A DNA stretch of 64,000 bases from Parvibaculum sp. (GTDB lineage Bacteria > Pseudomonadota > Alphaproteobacteria > Parvibaculales > Parvibaculaceae), in contig JAUSMV010000012.1 in the NCBI GenBank assembly GCA_030645235.1, positions 62,001-126,000 of the forward strand. Direction: 5' to 3'. A model generated the notes under the pieces. The model searched no databases. It was not told the DNA's origin and saw nothing but the letters and a program-made list of their open reading frames with translations. Numbering within the stretch: position 1 is the first letter of the stretch; every line of letters starts with the position of its first letter. The translations under genes were made by a program, and so were the position numbers. Of this stretch, positions 25,103 through 34,098 are shown in pieces.

Positions 25103-26377
25103 TCAGATTAAGTCCCCGGGAAGTGCATCAGGTCCGTTGAGTGCAATTTCGGAGGGGTTGGTCGTGGCCCGTCTTTTTAATTTTCGTCCATGCTGTGACA
25201 ATGCGTAGTAAAGAGCTTCCGGCAGCAGGGAGATGAAGATCAGCACCACAAATGAATGTGTTCCTGATGCTTCGAACGCTGTGTAGAAAAAACACGGCAA
25301 GAACGGGATAACAGGTAAAATTTTGATCTGGTCTTCAGTGATAATTCCGGCATGAGCAAACAGACGAAGAACCTTGATTGTTCTCAACAGGCTGAAGATC
25401 CAGATTGGCAGATATAGCATGAAGCCCACAATACCGTTCTCGGCCAGGATGCGAAGAAATTCGCCGTGAATACCGATAAGCATATAATCGGGTAGATAGG
25501 CAAAGCGATCACGTACGAGGTCGGTATAGGCGTTAGTTCCGACGCCCAGGATCGGATTGGAGGCAATCATTTCGCCTGAAACATGTAGTGTGAAAATACG
25601 TTGCGCGTTACTGAGTGAAACAGGCGCAACACCCTGCGCAATGCCTTCGTAGGATTGGTATGTCTCGCCAAATTCCAGAAATGTGCGGAGTTGTCGCTCA
25701 AGATACGGATCTGTCACGGTGGCGGCGAGGAAGGCGACTAGGGCATAGCCTGCGGCAATGATCGGTAACGCGCGCACAATTCGTCCACCGCTGAAAAGCG
25801 TGATTGTCAGCAAGCCGTAGATGACAAGGGCCTTGCGCTCGCCCGACAGAAAAATGATGACGGCGAGAATGGCCCACATGAAGAAATGGCGACGGCGCTC
25901 CGACGGATCGGCAAACAGGACCAGCAGGCCAAGTACAAGGGGAAGGAATGTAAAGGTGGCCTTCGGATCATTGAGGCGTTTCCAGCCGGTCCATTGTCCG
26001 TTGTTGATATGCCAGATGATGCTGAAGGCTGTAATAATGCATAAGCCAATCAGAATGAGACGAGCAATTTTTGTATAGTCGATGTCTTCGAGTTTGGATG
26101 CCGTGGAATAGGCAAAGACAGCGACGAGGGCGATTTGCAGGCCTTCGCGCAAGCCGTTGTCGGTGGAGACTGTAAAGGCCGATGTTACATGCCAGAGGAA
26201 GTATGGTACGAGGATCAGGAATCCCAGTTGCAAACGTTTGAGCAGAGCGCCTTGGCGTAGGACAATCAGGAAAATCACAATAGCGATGGCATCAAACGGT
26301 CGAAGTTGTACCAAGCCTAAATTCAATTTGAAGCTGACAAACATGCTGATGATGGCTAGCGAGATTAGATATTCCAT
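25103..26377 (-). CDS. O-antigen ligase / Wzy-like polymerase family membrane protein
   Basis: The product (424 aa) is a polytopic inner-membrane protein with about ten hydrophobic helices and a periplasmic loop holding ILGVGTNAYTDLVRDRF and IGIHGEFLRILAENGIVG, the G-x-G and H..E..EnG pattern of O-antigen ligases and Wzy. It lies 9 bases downstream of a glycosyltransferase gene in the ugd operon. Along with the protein at 9827-11227 it is one of two possible polymerases; one may polymerise and the other ligate, or each may serve a different polymer. Confidence 0.83.
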   Translation of the reverse strand: MEYLISLAIISMFVSFKLNLGLVQLRPFDAIAIVIFLIVLRQGALLKRLQLGFLILVPYFLWHVTSAFTVSTDNGLREGLQIALVAVFAYSTASKLEDIDYTKIARLILIGLCIITAFSIIWHINNGQWTGWKRLNDPKATFTFLPLVLGLLVLFADPSERRRHFFMWAILAVIIFLSGERKALVIYGLLTITLFSGGRIVRALPIIAAGYALVAFLAATVTDPYLERQLRTFLEFGETYQSYEGIAQGVAPVSLSNAQRIFTLHVSGEMIASNPILGVGTNAYTDLVRDRFAYLPDYMLIGIHGEFLRILAENGIVGFMLYLPIWIFSLLRTIKVLRLFAHAGIITEDQIKILPVIPFLPCFFYTAFEASGTHSFVVLIFISLLPEALYYALSQHGRKLKRRATTNPSEIALNGPDALPGDLI

Positions 26378-26386
26378 AGAATCAAA

Positions 26387-27556
26387 TTACATCGTCTGGT
26401 TCTTGGGCGCCATTGCCGAAGGTGAGCTGAGAAGCTTGTGGTAAACCTGTTCGATTTGATGCGCCATTTCACGGGCGCTCCAGGCGGAAAGGTTCATGTC
26501 GCCGCTGGCTTTCGCCATGGCACTGCGTAAATCAGGATTGGTGATCAGCGTTTCGAGAAAGTCGCTGAACTCGGCGGAGCTATTCGCGATATAACCGTTT
26601 TCATCATGCCGAACGATGCGCTCAAGTCCCGGAAGGTTCATTGCCACAATAGGTCTGGCACCGATTGCATACTGAACAACTGAGCGTGGCAGACCTTCGC
26701 GTTCGGAAAAGAAGACGCAAATATCGCAAGCTGCAATCACGGCTTCAGGATCGTCGCGAAAACCAAGCAAGTTGATGCGCCCGGCAAGCCCTAGGTTGTT
26801 GATCAAGGACTGAAGAGATTCTTTCTCGGGGCCGTCTCCCGCAAAAACGAGTCTCACCATACTGTGTCGGGCAAGCAGCGGAGCGATAGCCTCGATCAGT
26901 TCACGATGCCGTTTTCTCTTTTCAAGTACGGCAATATAGCCGATGGTGAGAACCGGCTTGCCCTCGTTATTGTGTTTCGCAAGCTGCAGGTCCTCAGCCG
27001 GACTTGCGCTGCGGAACTGGTCAATGTCCATACCGCTGGCAATTACGTTGTGCTGATCAGGGGCTCCGAGCCTGTGGTTTAGACATAGGTCGCGCATACC
27101 GTCGCTGACATCAATAAAATGATCTGTGAACGGCGTAACTATTTTTTCAAGCGCAAGATAGGTCAGAAATTTCGCTTTGTTCTCGCTGGTGAAAGGCAGG
27201 ATATGGACGCCATGTACAATGATGCTTTGGGGAGTGGCGAGAGTGGCTAGGCGGCCGATGAAGCCTGCCTTGCTTGTATGTGTATGCACTATGTCGGGTT
27301 TTAATTTGGCGAGGTGCCGCGATATCCTTGCGAGCGCAATGATATCTTTGACGGGAGCGACAGGGCGAACGAGATGTGGCACGCGTAGCGCGCTGACGCG
27401 TTTGTCTAGGCGGTTCAGCATGCGATCGGTGAACTCATCGCCGTAGATGAGCGTGACCTGATGACCTGCTGCTGCCTGATAGTTGCAGGTCTCAAGCGTG
27501 TTTTCGTCAGCTCCGCCGTTGATAAATCGTGTGATGATGTGAGCAATCTTTAACAT
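26387..27556 (-). CDS. Glycosyltransferase, GT4 family
   Basis: The product (389 aa) is a GT-B fold enzyme resembling CapM/PglA-like transferases. It has FINGGADENTLETCNY near the N-terminus and PDIVHTHTSKAGFIGRL around residues 90-105. The C-terminal FFSEREGLPRSVVQYAIGARP region shows Glu at the first position of the E-x7-E motif but Gln at the second, an unusual substitution that could affect donor ribose binding. It follows ugd by 58 bases on the same strand. Donor unknown; a uronic acid is plausible from the neighbour. Confidence 0.87.
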   Translation of the reverse strand: MLKIAHIITRFINGGADENTLETCNYQAAAGHQVTLIYGDEFTDRMLNRLDKRVSALRVPHLVRPVAPVKDIIALARISRHLAKLKPDIVHTHTSKAGFIGRLATLATPQSIIVHGVHILPFTSENKAKFLTYLALEKIVTPFTDHFIDVSDGMRDLCLNHRLGAPDQHNVIASGMDIDQFRSASPAEDLQLAKHNNEGKPVLTIGYIAVLEKRKRHRELIEAIAPLLARHSMVRLVFAGDGPEKESLQSLINNLGLAGRINLLGFRDDPEAVIAACDICVFFSEREGLPRSVVQYAIGARPIVAMNLPGLERIVRHDENGYIANSSAEFSDFLETLITNPDLRSAMAKASGDMNLSAWSAREMAHQIEQVYHKLLSSPSAMAPKNQTM

Positions 27557-27614
27557 GCGAATACTTGGTCCTTGTCTGAACGTTCATCATGCAAGGGTGA
27601 CAAGATCAACATGG

Positions 27615-28919
27615 TCAGCGGCCTATGCCGACATATTGAAAGCCGGAGCGTTTGACTTGCTCAGGGTCATAAATGTTTCGCAGATCGATCAATGCACGTT
27701 CCTTCATTGCGGCGCCGAGTTTTTCGAAGTCTAGTGCTCGATAGATGTTCCATTCAGTAATGATTACAATAGCATCTGCATTGATTGCTGCTTCATAGGG
27801 ACCATCACAATATTCCACTTTTTCGGGCAGAAGGTGTTTTGCTTCTTTCATGCCTTGCGGGTCATGGGCGCGGATCGTGGCACCCAGGGCGATGAGGCCG
27901 GGGATAATATCGAGGGAGGGCGCATCGCGCATATCATCGGTTTCGGGTTTAAAGGTAAGTCCAAGGATGCCGATTGTTTTGCCGCTGATGGAGCCGCCGC
28001 AAGCATCGACGATTTTATCGACCATGCGGATTTTGCGCTTTGCGTTGACTTCGACAACTGTTTCGATGATCCTTGTCGGCGCGCCGTATTGTTGTGCGGT
28101 GCGTACCAGCGCGATTGTGTCTTTCGGAAAGCAGGAGCCGCCATAGCCGGGACCTGCATGTAAGAACTTTTTTCCGATGCGTCCGTCGAGGCCGATGCCG
28201 CGTGAAACATCCTGCACGTTCGCACCAACTTTTTCACAAAGATCAGCCATCTCGTTGATGAATGTGATTTTTGTCGCGAGGAAAGCATTAGCTGCATACT
28301 TGATGAGTTCGGAAGAGCGACGGCTTGTGAAAACGATCGGTGTTTCGTTGAGAAAGAGGGGGCGATAAAGCGCACGCATCACGTCACGGGCGCGTTCTTC
28401 TTCAACGCCGACGACAACCCGGTCAGGCCGTTTGAAATCATCGATGGCTGCGCCTTCGCGTAAAAACTCGGGGTTTGAGGCGACGGCAAATTCGGCGTCG
28501 GGCCGGATGCGACGGACGATCGCGTCAACTTCGTCGGCTGTGCCGACGGGGACCGTCGATTTTGTGATAATGACTGTGTAACCCGTCATGGCTTTCGCGA
28601 TATCTTCGGCGGCGGCATAGACGTAAGTCAGGTCGGCATGGCCGTCGCCGCGGCGCGTCGGGGTGCCAACGGCGATGAAGACGGCGTCTGCCCCTTTCAC
28701 TGCTTCTGTGATATCGGTGGTGAAAGAGAGGCGGCCCGCAAACCGGTTGCCGTTTACCAGTACGTCGAGACCCGGTTCATAAATTGGAATTTCACCGCGG
28801 TTGAGAGCGTCAATTTTGGCTGCAACAGTGTCAACGCAAACCACTTCATGGCCAAAATCAGCAAAACACGCACCTGAAACCAGACCAACATATCCGGCAC
28901 CGATCATTGCAACTTTCAT
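27615..28919 (-). CDS. ugd: UDP-glucose 6-dehydrogenase
   Basis: The product (434 aa) oxidises UDP-glucose to UDP-glucuronate with two NAD+. The N-terminal NAD-binding GAGYVGLV (7-14), the central helix domain, the catalytic block GPGYGGSCFPKD (Cys263) and the C-terminal UDP-binding domain (GLTFKPETDDMRDAPS) are all present, and the length is typical. It heads a minus-strand operon with a glycosyltransferase, a Wzy-like protein and a methyltransferase, and diverges from the UDP-glucuronate epimerase gene across a 272-base region. With galU (34099-34989) and the epimerase it gives a complete route from glucose 1-phosphate to UDP-galacturonate. Confidence 0.95.
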   Translation of the reverse strand: MKVAMIGAGYVGLVSGACFADFGHEVVCVDTVAAKIDALNRGEIPIYEPGLDVLVNGNRFAGRLSFTTDITEAVKGADAVFIAVGTPTRRGDGHADLTYVYAAAEDIAKAMTGYTVIITKSTVPVGTADEVDAIVRRIRPDAEFAVASNPEFLREGAAIDDFKRPDRVVVGVEEERARDVMRALYRPLFLNETPIVFTSRRSSELIKYAANAFLATKITFINEMADLCEKVGANVQDVSRGIGLDGRIGKKFLHAGPGYGGSCFPKDTIALVRTAQQYGAPTRIIETVVEVNAKRKIRMVDKIVDACGGSISGKTIGILGLTFKPETDDMRDAPSLDIIPGLIALGATIRAHDPQGMKEAKHLLPEKVEYCDGPYEAAINADAIVIITEWNIYRALDFEKLGAAMKERALIDLRNIYDPEQVKRSGFQYVGIGR

Positions 28920-29153
28920 CTCACGTCCTATGGCTACTCGTGTTTAAATCTGGCAAGCAAACGCCTTGGCGGTCTCATCGATGGGGGCGTCGGGGGAGGT
29001 TAACGTCAGGTTTTCGACCGTGGTGTTAAGTTGGCATTGCGCTCTCGTCTTAAGAATGTACAGGATCATTTTCGTGATTGTCAGTGGAATTTGGTCGAGA
29101 GCGAAACATGATACGCATGCGGCAAATGATGTGCAGTTGCCTGTTTTTTGATC

Positions 29154-29170
29154 GTGACGTGAGACGTCAC
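29154..29170 (+). promoter_or_regulatory. Perfect inverted repeat GTGACGT-GAG-ACGTCAC upstream of the epimerase gene
   Basis: A perfect 7-bp palindrome with a 3-base spacer lies 21 bases before the epimerase ATG, in the divergent region shared with ugd. No T-tract follows, so it is not a terminator. It could be an operator for a dimeric regulator controlling uronic acid precursor genes, or a hairpin in the leader. Apart from this the 272-base region shows no clear promoter. Confidence 0.4.
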
Positions 29171-29191
29171 TAAAGTGGATTCGGAGTTGGG

Positions 29192-30163
29192 ATGGCTATT
29201 TTGGTGACAGGAGCGGCAGGGTTTATCGGATCCTGCGTCTCGAGGGCGCTTCTTGATCGTGGGGAAGAGGTCGTCGGCATCGATAGTATGAATGCATATT
29301 ACGACCCAACTCTTAAAGAGGCCCGTTTGCAAACTTTGAAATCAGAGCGTGGCTTTACGTTTTTCCAGGGGGATATTGCCGAAGCGGATGCGATTGAAGC
29401 TGCAACGCGCGGGCGGGCTATTGATCGGGTGGTGCATTTGGCAGCGCAGGCGGGGGTTCGCTATTCTATCGATAATCCGCGTGCCTATATTCGTTCAAAT
29501 ATCTCCGGCCATTTGGAAATTCTAGAGCTTTGCCGGAGCATCAAAGGGTTTCGGCATCTGGTCTATGCCTCGTCGAGTTCGGTCTATGGCGGTAATGAAA
29601 AAGTGCCTTTCAGCGAAGATGATCGGGTCGACGCACCTGTGTCGCTCTATGCCGCGACCAAAAAAGCTGATGAATTGATGAGTCATACCTATTCTCATCT
29701 TTATGGTCTGCCGCAAACGGGGTTGCGCTATTTTACGGTCTACGGACCCTTCGGACGGCCGGATATGGCCTATTGGAGCTTTACGAAGAGTATCCTTGAA
29801 CGAAAACCCATCCGCGTGTTCAACAATGGCGAAATGTGGCGGGATTTCACCTATATCGACGATATTGTGCAGGGGACGGTGGCGGCTCTGGACAGTCCCG
29901 CCAAGGGTTCACAGCCCCTCCACCGTGTCTATAATATCGGCAATAACTCGCCTGAGAAGCTATCGCGGTTTATTGATATTCTTGAAGGAATTATCGGGGT
30001 TTCAGCAATCCGTGAGATGGCGCCTATGCAACCGGGGGATGTGGTGCAGACTTACGCCAATACCGATGCAATCGAGCGGGATTTTGGCTTCAAGCCGAGG
30101 ACGTCCTTGGAAACAGGCTTAAGTGCCTTTGTCGGTTGGTACAGGGATTATTACAAAGTCTGA
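29192..30163 (+). CDS. UDP-glucuronate 4-epimerase-type SDR enzyme
   Basis: The product (323 aa) is an extended SDR that would interconvert UDP-glucuronate and UDP-galacturonate using bound NAD+. It has GAAGFIG (7-13), the catalytic Ser in YASSSSVYG, and Y153-x3-K157 in LYAATKKADE. The block AAQAGVRYSIDNPRAY is characteristic of UDP-GlcA epimerases (Cap1J/LpsL) rather than GalE. The ATG follows GGAG. It is first in a plus-strand group with gmd and fcl, and its neighbour across the divergent region is ugd, which makes its substrate. A role as UDP-glucose 4-epimerase is less likely. Confidence 0.9.
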   Translation: MAILVTGAAGFIGSCVSRALLDRGEEVVGIDSMNAYYDPTLKEARLQTLKSERGFTFFQGDIAEADAIEAATRGRAIDRVVHLAAQAGVRYSIDNPRAYIRSNISGHLEILELCRSIKGFRHLVYASSSSVYGGNEKVPFSEDDRVDAPVSLYAATKKADELMSHTYSHLYGLPQTGLRYFTVYGPFGRPDMAYWSFTKSILERKPIRVFNNGEMWRDFTYIDDIVQGTVAALDSPAKGSQPLHRVYNIGNNSPEKLSRFIDILEGIIGVSAIREMAPMQPGDVVQTYANTDAIERDFGFKPRTSLETGLSAFVGWYRDYYKV

Positions 30164-30205
30164 ATCCCGTCCGGGATGAGGCCAGAACAATAATATGGAA
30201 TTCGC

Positions 30206-31276
30206 ATGACTAAAAAAGTTGCTCTTGTCACCGGTATTACGGGTCAGGACGGTGCTTATCTTGCAAAGTTGTTGCTCGATAAGGGCTATACAGTGCACGG
30301 TATTAAGCGTCGTTCGTCGTCGTTCAACACAGCGCGGATCGATGACCTTTATCAGGACCCCCATGTCGAGAGTGCGCGCCTCTTTTTGCACTATGGCGAC
30401 CTGACCGATTCAACAAATCTGATCCGTATCATTCAAGAGACGAAGCCGGATGAAATCTACAATCTGGCGGCCCAAAGTCATGTTCAGGTGAGCTTTGAGA
30501 CGCCGGAATATACGGCGAACTCCGATGCCATCGGCACGCTTCGTATTCTTGAGGCGATGCGTATTCTGGGTATGGAAAAATCAACCCGCTTCTATCAGGC
30601 GTCCACGTCCGAGCTTTACGGCAAAGTGCAGGAGACACCGCAGCGAGAGACAACGCCCTTTTATCCGCGCTCGCCTTATGCGGCGGCCAAACTCTATGCC
30701 TACTGGATCACTGTGAATTACCGTGAAGCGTACAATATGCATGCCTCGAACGGCATTCTCTTTAACCATGAAGGGCCGACGCGTGGTGAAACTTTTGTCA
30801 CACGTAAAATCACGCGTGCCGTTGCTGCCATCAAGCTTGGGTTTCAGGATACGCTTTATCTCGGAAATATTGATGCCAAGCGTGATTGGGGCCATGCGCG
30901 CGATTATGTCGAAGGTATGTGGCGTATTTTGCAGCAAGATGAAGCGGATGATTATGTTTTGGCGACCGGTGAAACGCATTCGGTGCGCGAATTTATCGAG
31001 CTTTCCTTTGCGGAAACAGGTTCGCAGATCGTCTGGAAGGGCGAAGGGGTCGATGAGGTTGGCATTGATGCTCAAAGCGGAAAAACGGTTGTTAAAATTG
31101 ATCCGCGCTATTTCCGCCCGACTGAAGTGGAGCTCTTGCTTGGTGATCCGAGCAAGGCCAAGCAGAAGTTAGGCTGGTCGCACACGACGACGTTCCCTCA
31201 GCTTGTGGCGGAAATGGTTGCGTCGGATCTCAAGGCGGTCGCATTGGAAGAAGGCCGGAAAGCCCGTAATGACTGA
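30206..31276 (+). CDS. gmd: GDP-mannose 4,6-dehydratase
   Basis: The product (356 aa) converts GDP-mannose to GDP-4-keto-6-deoxymannose, the precursor of GDP-fucose, GDP-rhamnose and GDP-perosamine. Typical blocks: [17 protein letters not shown] at the N-terminus, [34 protein letters not shown], and [15 protein letters not shown] with the SDR Tyr and Lys. The sequence [20 protein letters not shown] has Glu where most Gmd proteins have Ser (NHESP), a small variation. The gene overlaps fcl by 8 bases, so GDP-L-fucose is the expected end product. Confidence 0.95.
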   Translation: MTKKVALVTGITGQDGAYLAKLLLDKGYTVHGIKRRSSSFNTARIDDLYQDPHVESARLFLHYGDLTDSTNLIRIIQETKPDEIYNLAAQSHVQVSFETPEYTANSDAIGTLRILEAMRILGMEKSTRFYQASTSELYGKVQETPQRETTPFYPRSPYAAAKLYAYWITVNYREAYNMHASNGILFNHEGPTRGETFVTRKITRAVAAIKLGFQDTLYLGNIDAKRDWGHARDYVEGMWRILQQDEADDYVLATGETHSVREFIELSFAETGSQIVWKGEGVDEVGIDAQSGKTVVKIDPRYFRPTEVELLLGDPSKAKQKLGWSHTTTFPQLVAEMVASDLKAVALEEGRKARND

Positions 31277-32231
31277 TGCTCACAAAACTTATGATTTGCA
31301 GGGAAAGCGCGTCTATGTCGCAGGGCACGGGGGTATGGTGGGGTCGGCATTGTTGCGGCGTCTTGCGAGTGAAGGTTGTGAAATTCTGACCGCAACGCGG
31401 GCACAAGTTGATTTACGACGTCAGGCTGAGATTGAGGCGTGGATGGACGACGCTCGCCCGCATGCCGTCTTTATACCAGCAGCAACAGTTGGTGGTATCC
31501 TCGCCAATGACACAAGGCCGGCAGAGTTTATCTACGACAATCTGATGATTGAGACGAATCTCATGCATGCCTCATGGCGCGTCGGTGTCGAAAAACTTCT
31601 GTTTCTAGGGTCATCTTGCATCTATCCGAAGTTCGCTGCGCAACCCATGGCAGAGGACGCTTTGCTCACAGGGCCGCTTGAGTCCACCAATCAGTGGTAC
31701 GCGGTGGCAAAGATTGCCGGTATCAAGCTTTGTCAGGCCTATCGTCGCCAATATGGCTGCAATTTCATTTCGGCTATGCCGACAAATCTCTATGGCATCG
31801 GCGATAATTTTGATTTGCAATCGAGCCATGTGTTACCCGCTTTTATTGCTAAGACACATGCTGCCAAAGTGTCGCGCGCTACTTCCGTCACGATTTGGGG
31901 AACGGGCACGCCATTGCGCGAATTTCTCTATGTCGATGATTGTGCTGACGCTCTGGTCTATCTGATGAAAAACTATGCTAGGGAAGAGCACATTAACGTC
32001 GGTGTCGGGCATGACATTTCCATTCTTGACCTTGCAAAGCTTGTGCGTCAGATCGTCGGCTTTGATGGTGAAATCATCATGGATGTGAGCAAGCCGGATG
32101 GTACGCCACGTAAGCTGATGGATGTGTCGCGTTTGACACAGGCCGGTTGGAAGGCTCAGACATCACTCGAAGAAGGTATCCAGACGGTCTATCGCTGGTA
32201 TTGCGATCAGGTGATCGTACCTGCGCACTGA
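31269..32231 (+). CDS. fcl: GDP-L-fucose synthase
   Basis: The product (320 aa) does the epimerisation and NADPH reduction that give GDP-L-fucose. It has [18 protein letters not shown] (cofactor loop), [16 protein letters not shown] with the catalytic Ser and Cys, and [18 protein letters not shown] with the Y-x3-K pair. ATG 31269 lies inside the gmd 3' end; in-frame codons upstream are gmd shadow. It is translationally coupled to gmd. A non-coding stretch of about 360 bases follows. Confidence 0.95.
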   Translation: MTDAHKTYDLQGKRVYVAGHGGMVGSALLRRLASEGCEILTATRAQVDLRRQAEIEAWMDDARPHAVFIPAATVGGILANDTRPAEFIYDNLMIETNLMHASWRVGVEKLLFLGSSCIYPKFAAQPMAEDALLTGPLESTNQWYAVAKIAGIKLCQAYRRQYGCNFISAMPTNLYGIGDNFDLQSSHVLPAFIAKTHAAKVSRATSVTIWGTGTPLREFLYVDDCADALVYLMKNYAREEHINVGVGHDISILDLAKLVRQIVGFDGEIIMDVSKPDGTPRKLMDVSRLTQAGWKAQTSLEEGIQTVYRWYCDQVIVPAH

Positions 32232-32595
32232 CTGTCACATCGTTGTGAAGGTGCAATGTATATTCCTACAATGCATTGTCTAAGGTCAATTTGTTCACAT
32301 ATTGCCGGTGGTATAAGTATTCATCCTAGCTGGATAAATTGTCTAAATGTAATGGAATAGATTAAATCTGATTTTTTTTGATTTCCCGCTAATACTCTCG
32401 CAGTGCGGCGATATGTTCGCTGTCGAACTAATGTGTGTGGCGTCGAGCTTGATCCGTATACGTTGTTTTTGGGGCTGGTGGTTTGTGAGCCGTCAGTTTA
32501 GATAGGTGACCTGTATGCCTCGGCGTTGTGTGAAAATTTGCCCTGAATGAAGTATGTGGGGAGATGTTGTTTATCGACGGTTCTGGAGATTTTCT
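32232..32595. promoter_or_regulatory. AT-rich upstream region of the initiating glycosyltransferase gene
   Basis: No gene is seen in these 364 bases. The stretch is AT-rich and contains two copies of ATTGTCTAA (32275-32283 and 32338-32346), the palindrome CAATGCATTG (32269-32278) and AGATT-A-AATCT (32359-32369) followed by a run of eight T. The stem before the T-run is weak, so a terminator for fcl is uncertain. The repeats and composition suggest the promoter and operators of the next gene. Confidence 0.4.
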
Positions 32596-34071
32596 ATGAG
32601 TGTGAAAAATGGACCGGCCGTTAAAGCGCCAGATAATGAAGGGGCTGAGGCGCTCACCGCAAATCTAAAATTTTCTCAAATGGCTCAGCCCTCAAAGCGG
32701 GTTATAGCTGACAGCGTTATGCTGATTGATTTTGTAGTTATTTGTCTTTGTGCTTTGGTAGCGCAATGGATTTACCTTATTAATTATTTGGGAACGTCGC
32801 TCAGTGTTGAGACTTATCTGACGGTAGGTGTTGTGGGTGCCTTTTTTGCAGTTACCGCTATTCGAGGCCGTGGCATATATCGTGTCGAAAAATTGGGTTC
32901 TTTTCGTGGTCAATTGAGTCCTCTTCTGTTTGGTCTGGGCTTGTCATTTGTTATTCTTTTGAGCGTTGCCTATATGCTCAAGATGTCGGCGAATTTTTCA
33001 CGCGGCTGGCTGGCAATTTGGTTTTCACTCAGTGCGCTTACATTATTTTTTGTTCATGTAAGTGTGGCGCGTGTTCTGAGGCGTTGGAAGTCGTTTGGAC
33101 TGTTTTCGAGGCGGATCGCTATCTATGGCAGCGGTGAGGTTGCGCGTAAGCTCGTCGAACATTTGGGCACATGCGCTGATGAAGTTCGCATTTATGGTGT
33201 CTTTGATGATTTGCCTGTCGGCTCAACTCCGACAGTTGTGGTCGCTGGCGGCATGTCTGACATGATCCGGGTTGGCCAGGATATGCATTTTGACGAGGTG
33301 CTGATCGCCTTGCCCATGTCGGAAAAGAACAAGATTTCAAATGCTGTTATGCAGCTATCAATTTTGCCGACGAGTATCCGCCTCTGCCCTGATCTGGTGG
33401 CCTTTAACTTAAGTTTTGTTGGCGTTGCGGATTATGACGGTGTTTCGACATTGGAGATTGTGCGAACCCCGATGGAAAATTGGGCACCTATTCTCAAGAG
33501 TATCGAAGACCGTGTTCTTGCCAGCATTGCGCTTGTGCTTGTGTCGCCGATCATGATTTTAACAGCGCTGGCGGTGAAGCTCGACAGTCCGGGGCCGGTG
33601 ATTTTTCGTCAACGCCGTCATGGTTTTAATCATCAGGTCATTTTGGTCAATAAATTCCGCACTATGAAAGTGGCGCAAGACGGATCATATGTGCCGCAAG
33701 CACAGCGAGGTGATCCGCGCGTGACAAGGGTCGGTAAATTCTTACGCATGACGAGTCTTGATGAGTTGCCGCAACTTTTCAATGTGCTGCGCGGAGAAAT
33801 GTCTTTGGTTGGTCCGCGACCTCACGCGATTGCTCACAATGAGTATTATGCTGCAATCCTTGGCAATTATGCGAGCCGTCACAAAGTTAAGCCCGGTATT
33901 ACGGGTTGGGCGCAGATCAATGGTTATCGAGGTGAGACCGACACGCCGGAAAAAATGCGTAAGCGCGTTGAGTTTGATCTTTACTACATTGAAAATTGGT
34001 CGATCTGGCTTGACATCAAAATTTTGTTTTTGACTCCGTTTCTGGGTCTGTTTGGGCGCAACGCTTTTTAA
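32596..34071 (+). CDS. Undecaprenyl-phosphate sugar phosphotransferase (WcaJ/PssY type)
   Basis: The product (491 aa) would start repeat-unit synthesis by transferring hexose 1-phosphate, usually glucose, from UDP-sugar to undecaprenyl phosphate. It has four N-terminal transmembrane helices, a CoA_binding_3-like cytoplasmic domain (IAIYGSGEVARKLVEHLG), a further helix pair, and the C-terminal bacterial sugar transferase domain. That domain has FRQRRHGFNHQVILVNKFR, MTSLDELPQLFNVLRGEMS, and LVGPRPHA. ATG 32596 with GGAG 7 bases upstream is preferred to ATG 32554. It stands alone between a long upstream region and the convergent galU gene. Confidence 0.93.
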   Translation: MSVKNGPAVKAPDNEGAEALTANLKFSQMAQPSKRVIADSVMLIDFVVICLCALVAQWIYLINYLGTSLSVETYLTVGVVGAFFAVTAIRGRGIYRVEKLGSFRGQLSPLLFGLGLSFVILLSVAYMLKMSANFSRGWLAIWFSLSALTLFFVHVSVARVLRRWKSFGLFSRRIAIYGSGEVARKLVEHLGTCADEVRIYGVFDDLPVGSTPTVVVAGGMSDMIRVGQDMHFDEVLIALPMSEKNKISNAVMQLSILPTSIRLCPDLVAFNLSFVGVADYDGVSTLEIVRTPMENWAPILKSIEDRVLASIALVLVSPIMILTALAVKLDSPGPVIFRQRRHGFNHQVILVNKFRTMKVAQDGSYVPQAQRGDPRVTRVGKFLRMTSLDELPQLFNVLRGEMSLVGPRPHAIAHNEYYAAILGNYASRHKVKPGITGWAQINGYRGETDTPEKMRKRVEFDLYYIENWSIWLDIKILFLTPFLGLFGRNAF

Positions 34072-34098
34072 ATTCAGTGTGCGCCCAACTCACGGCGT

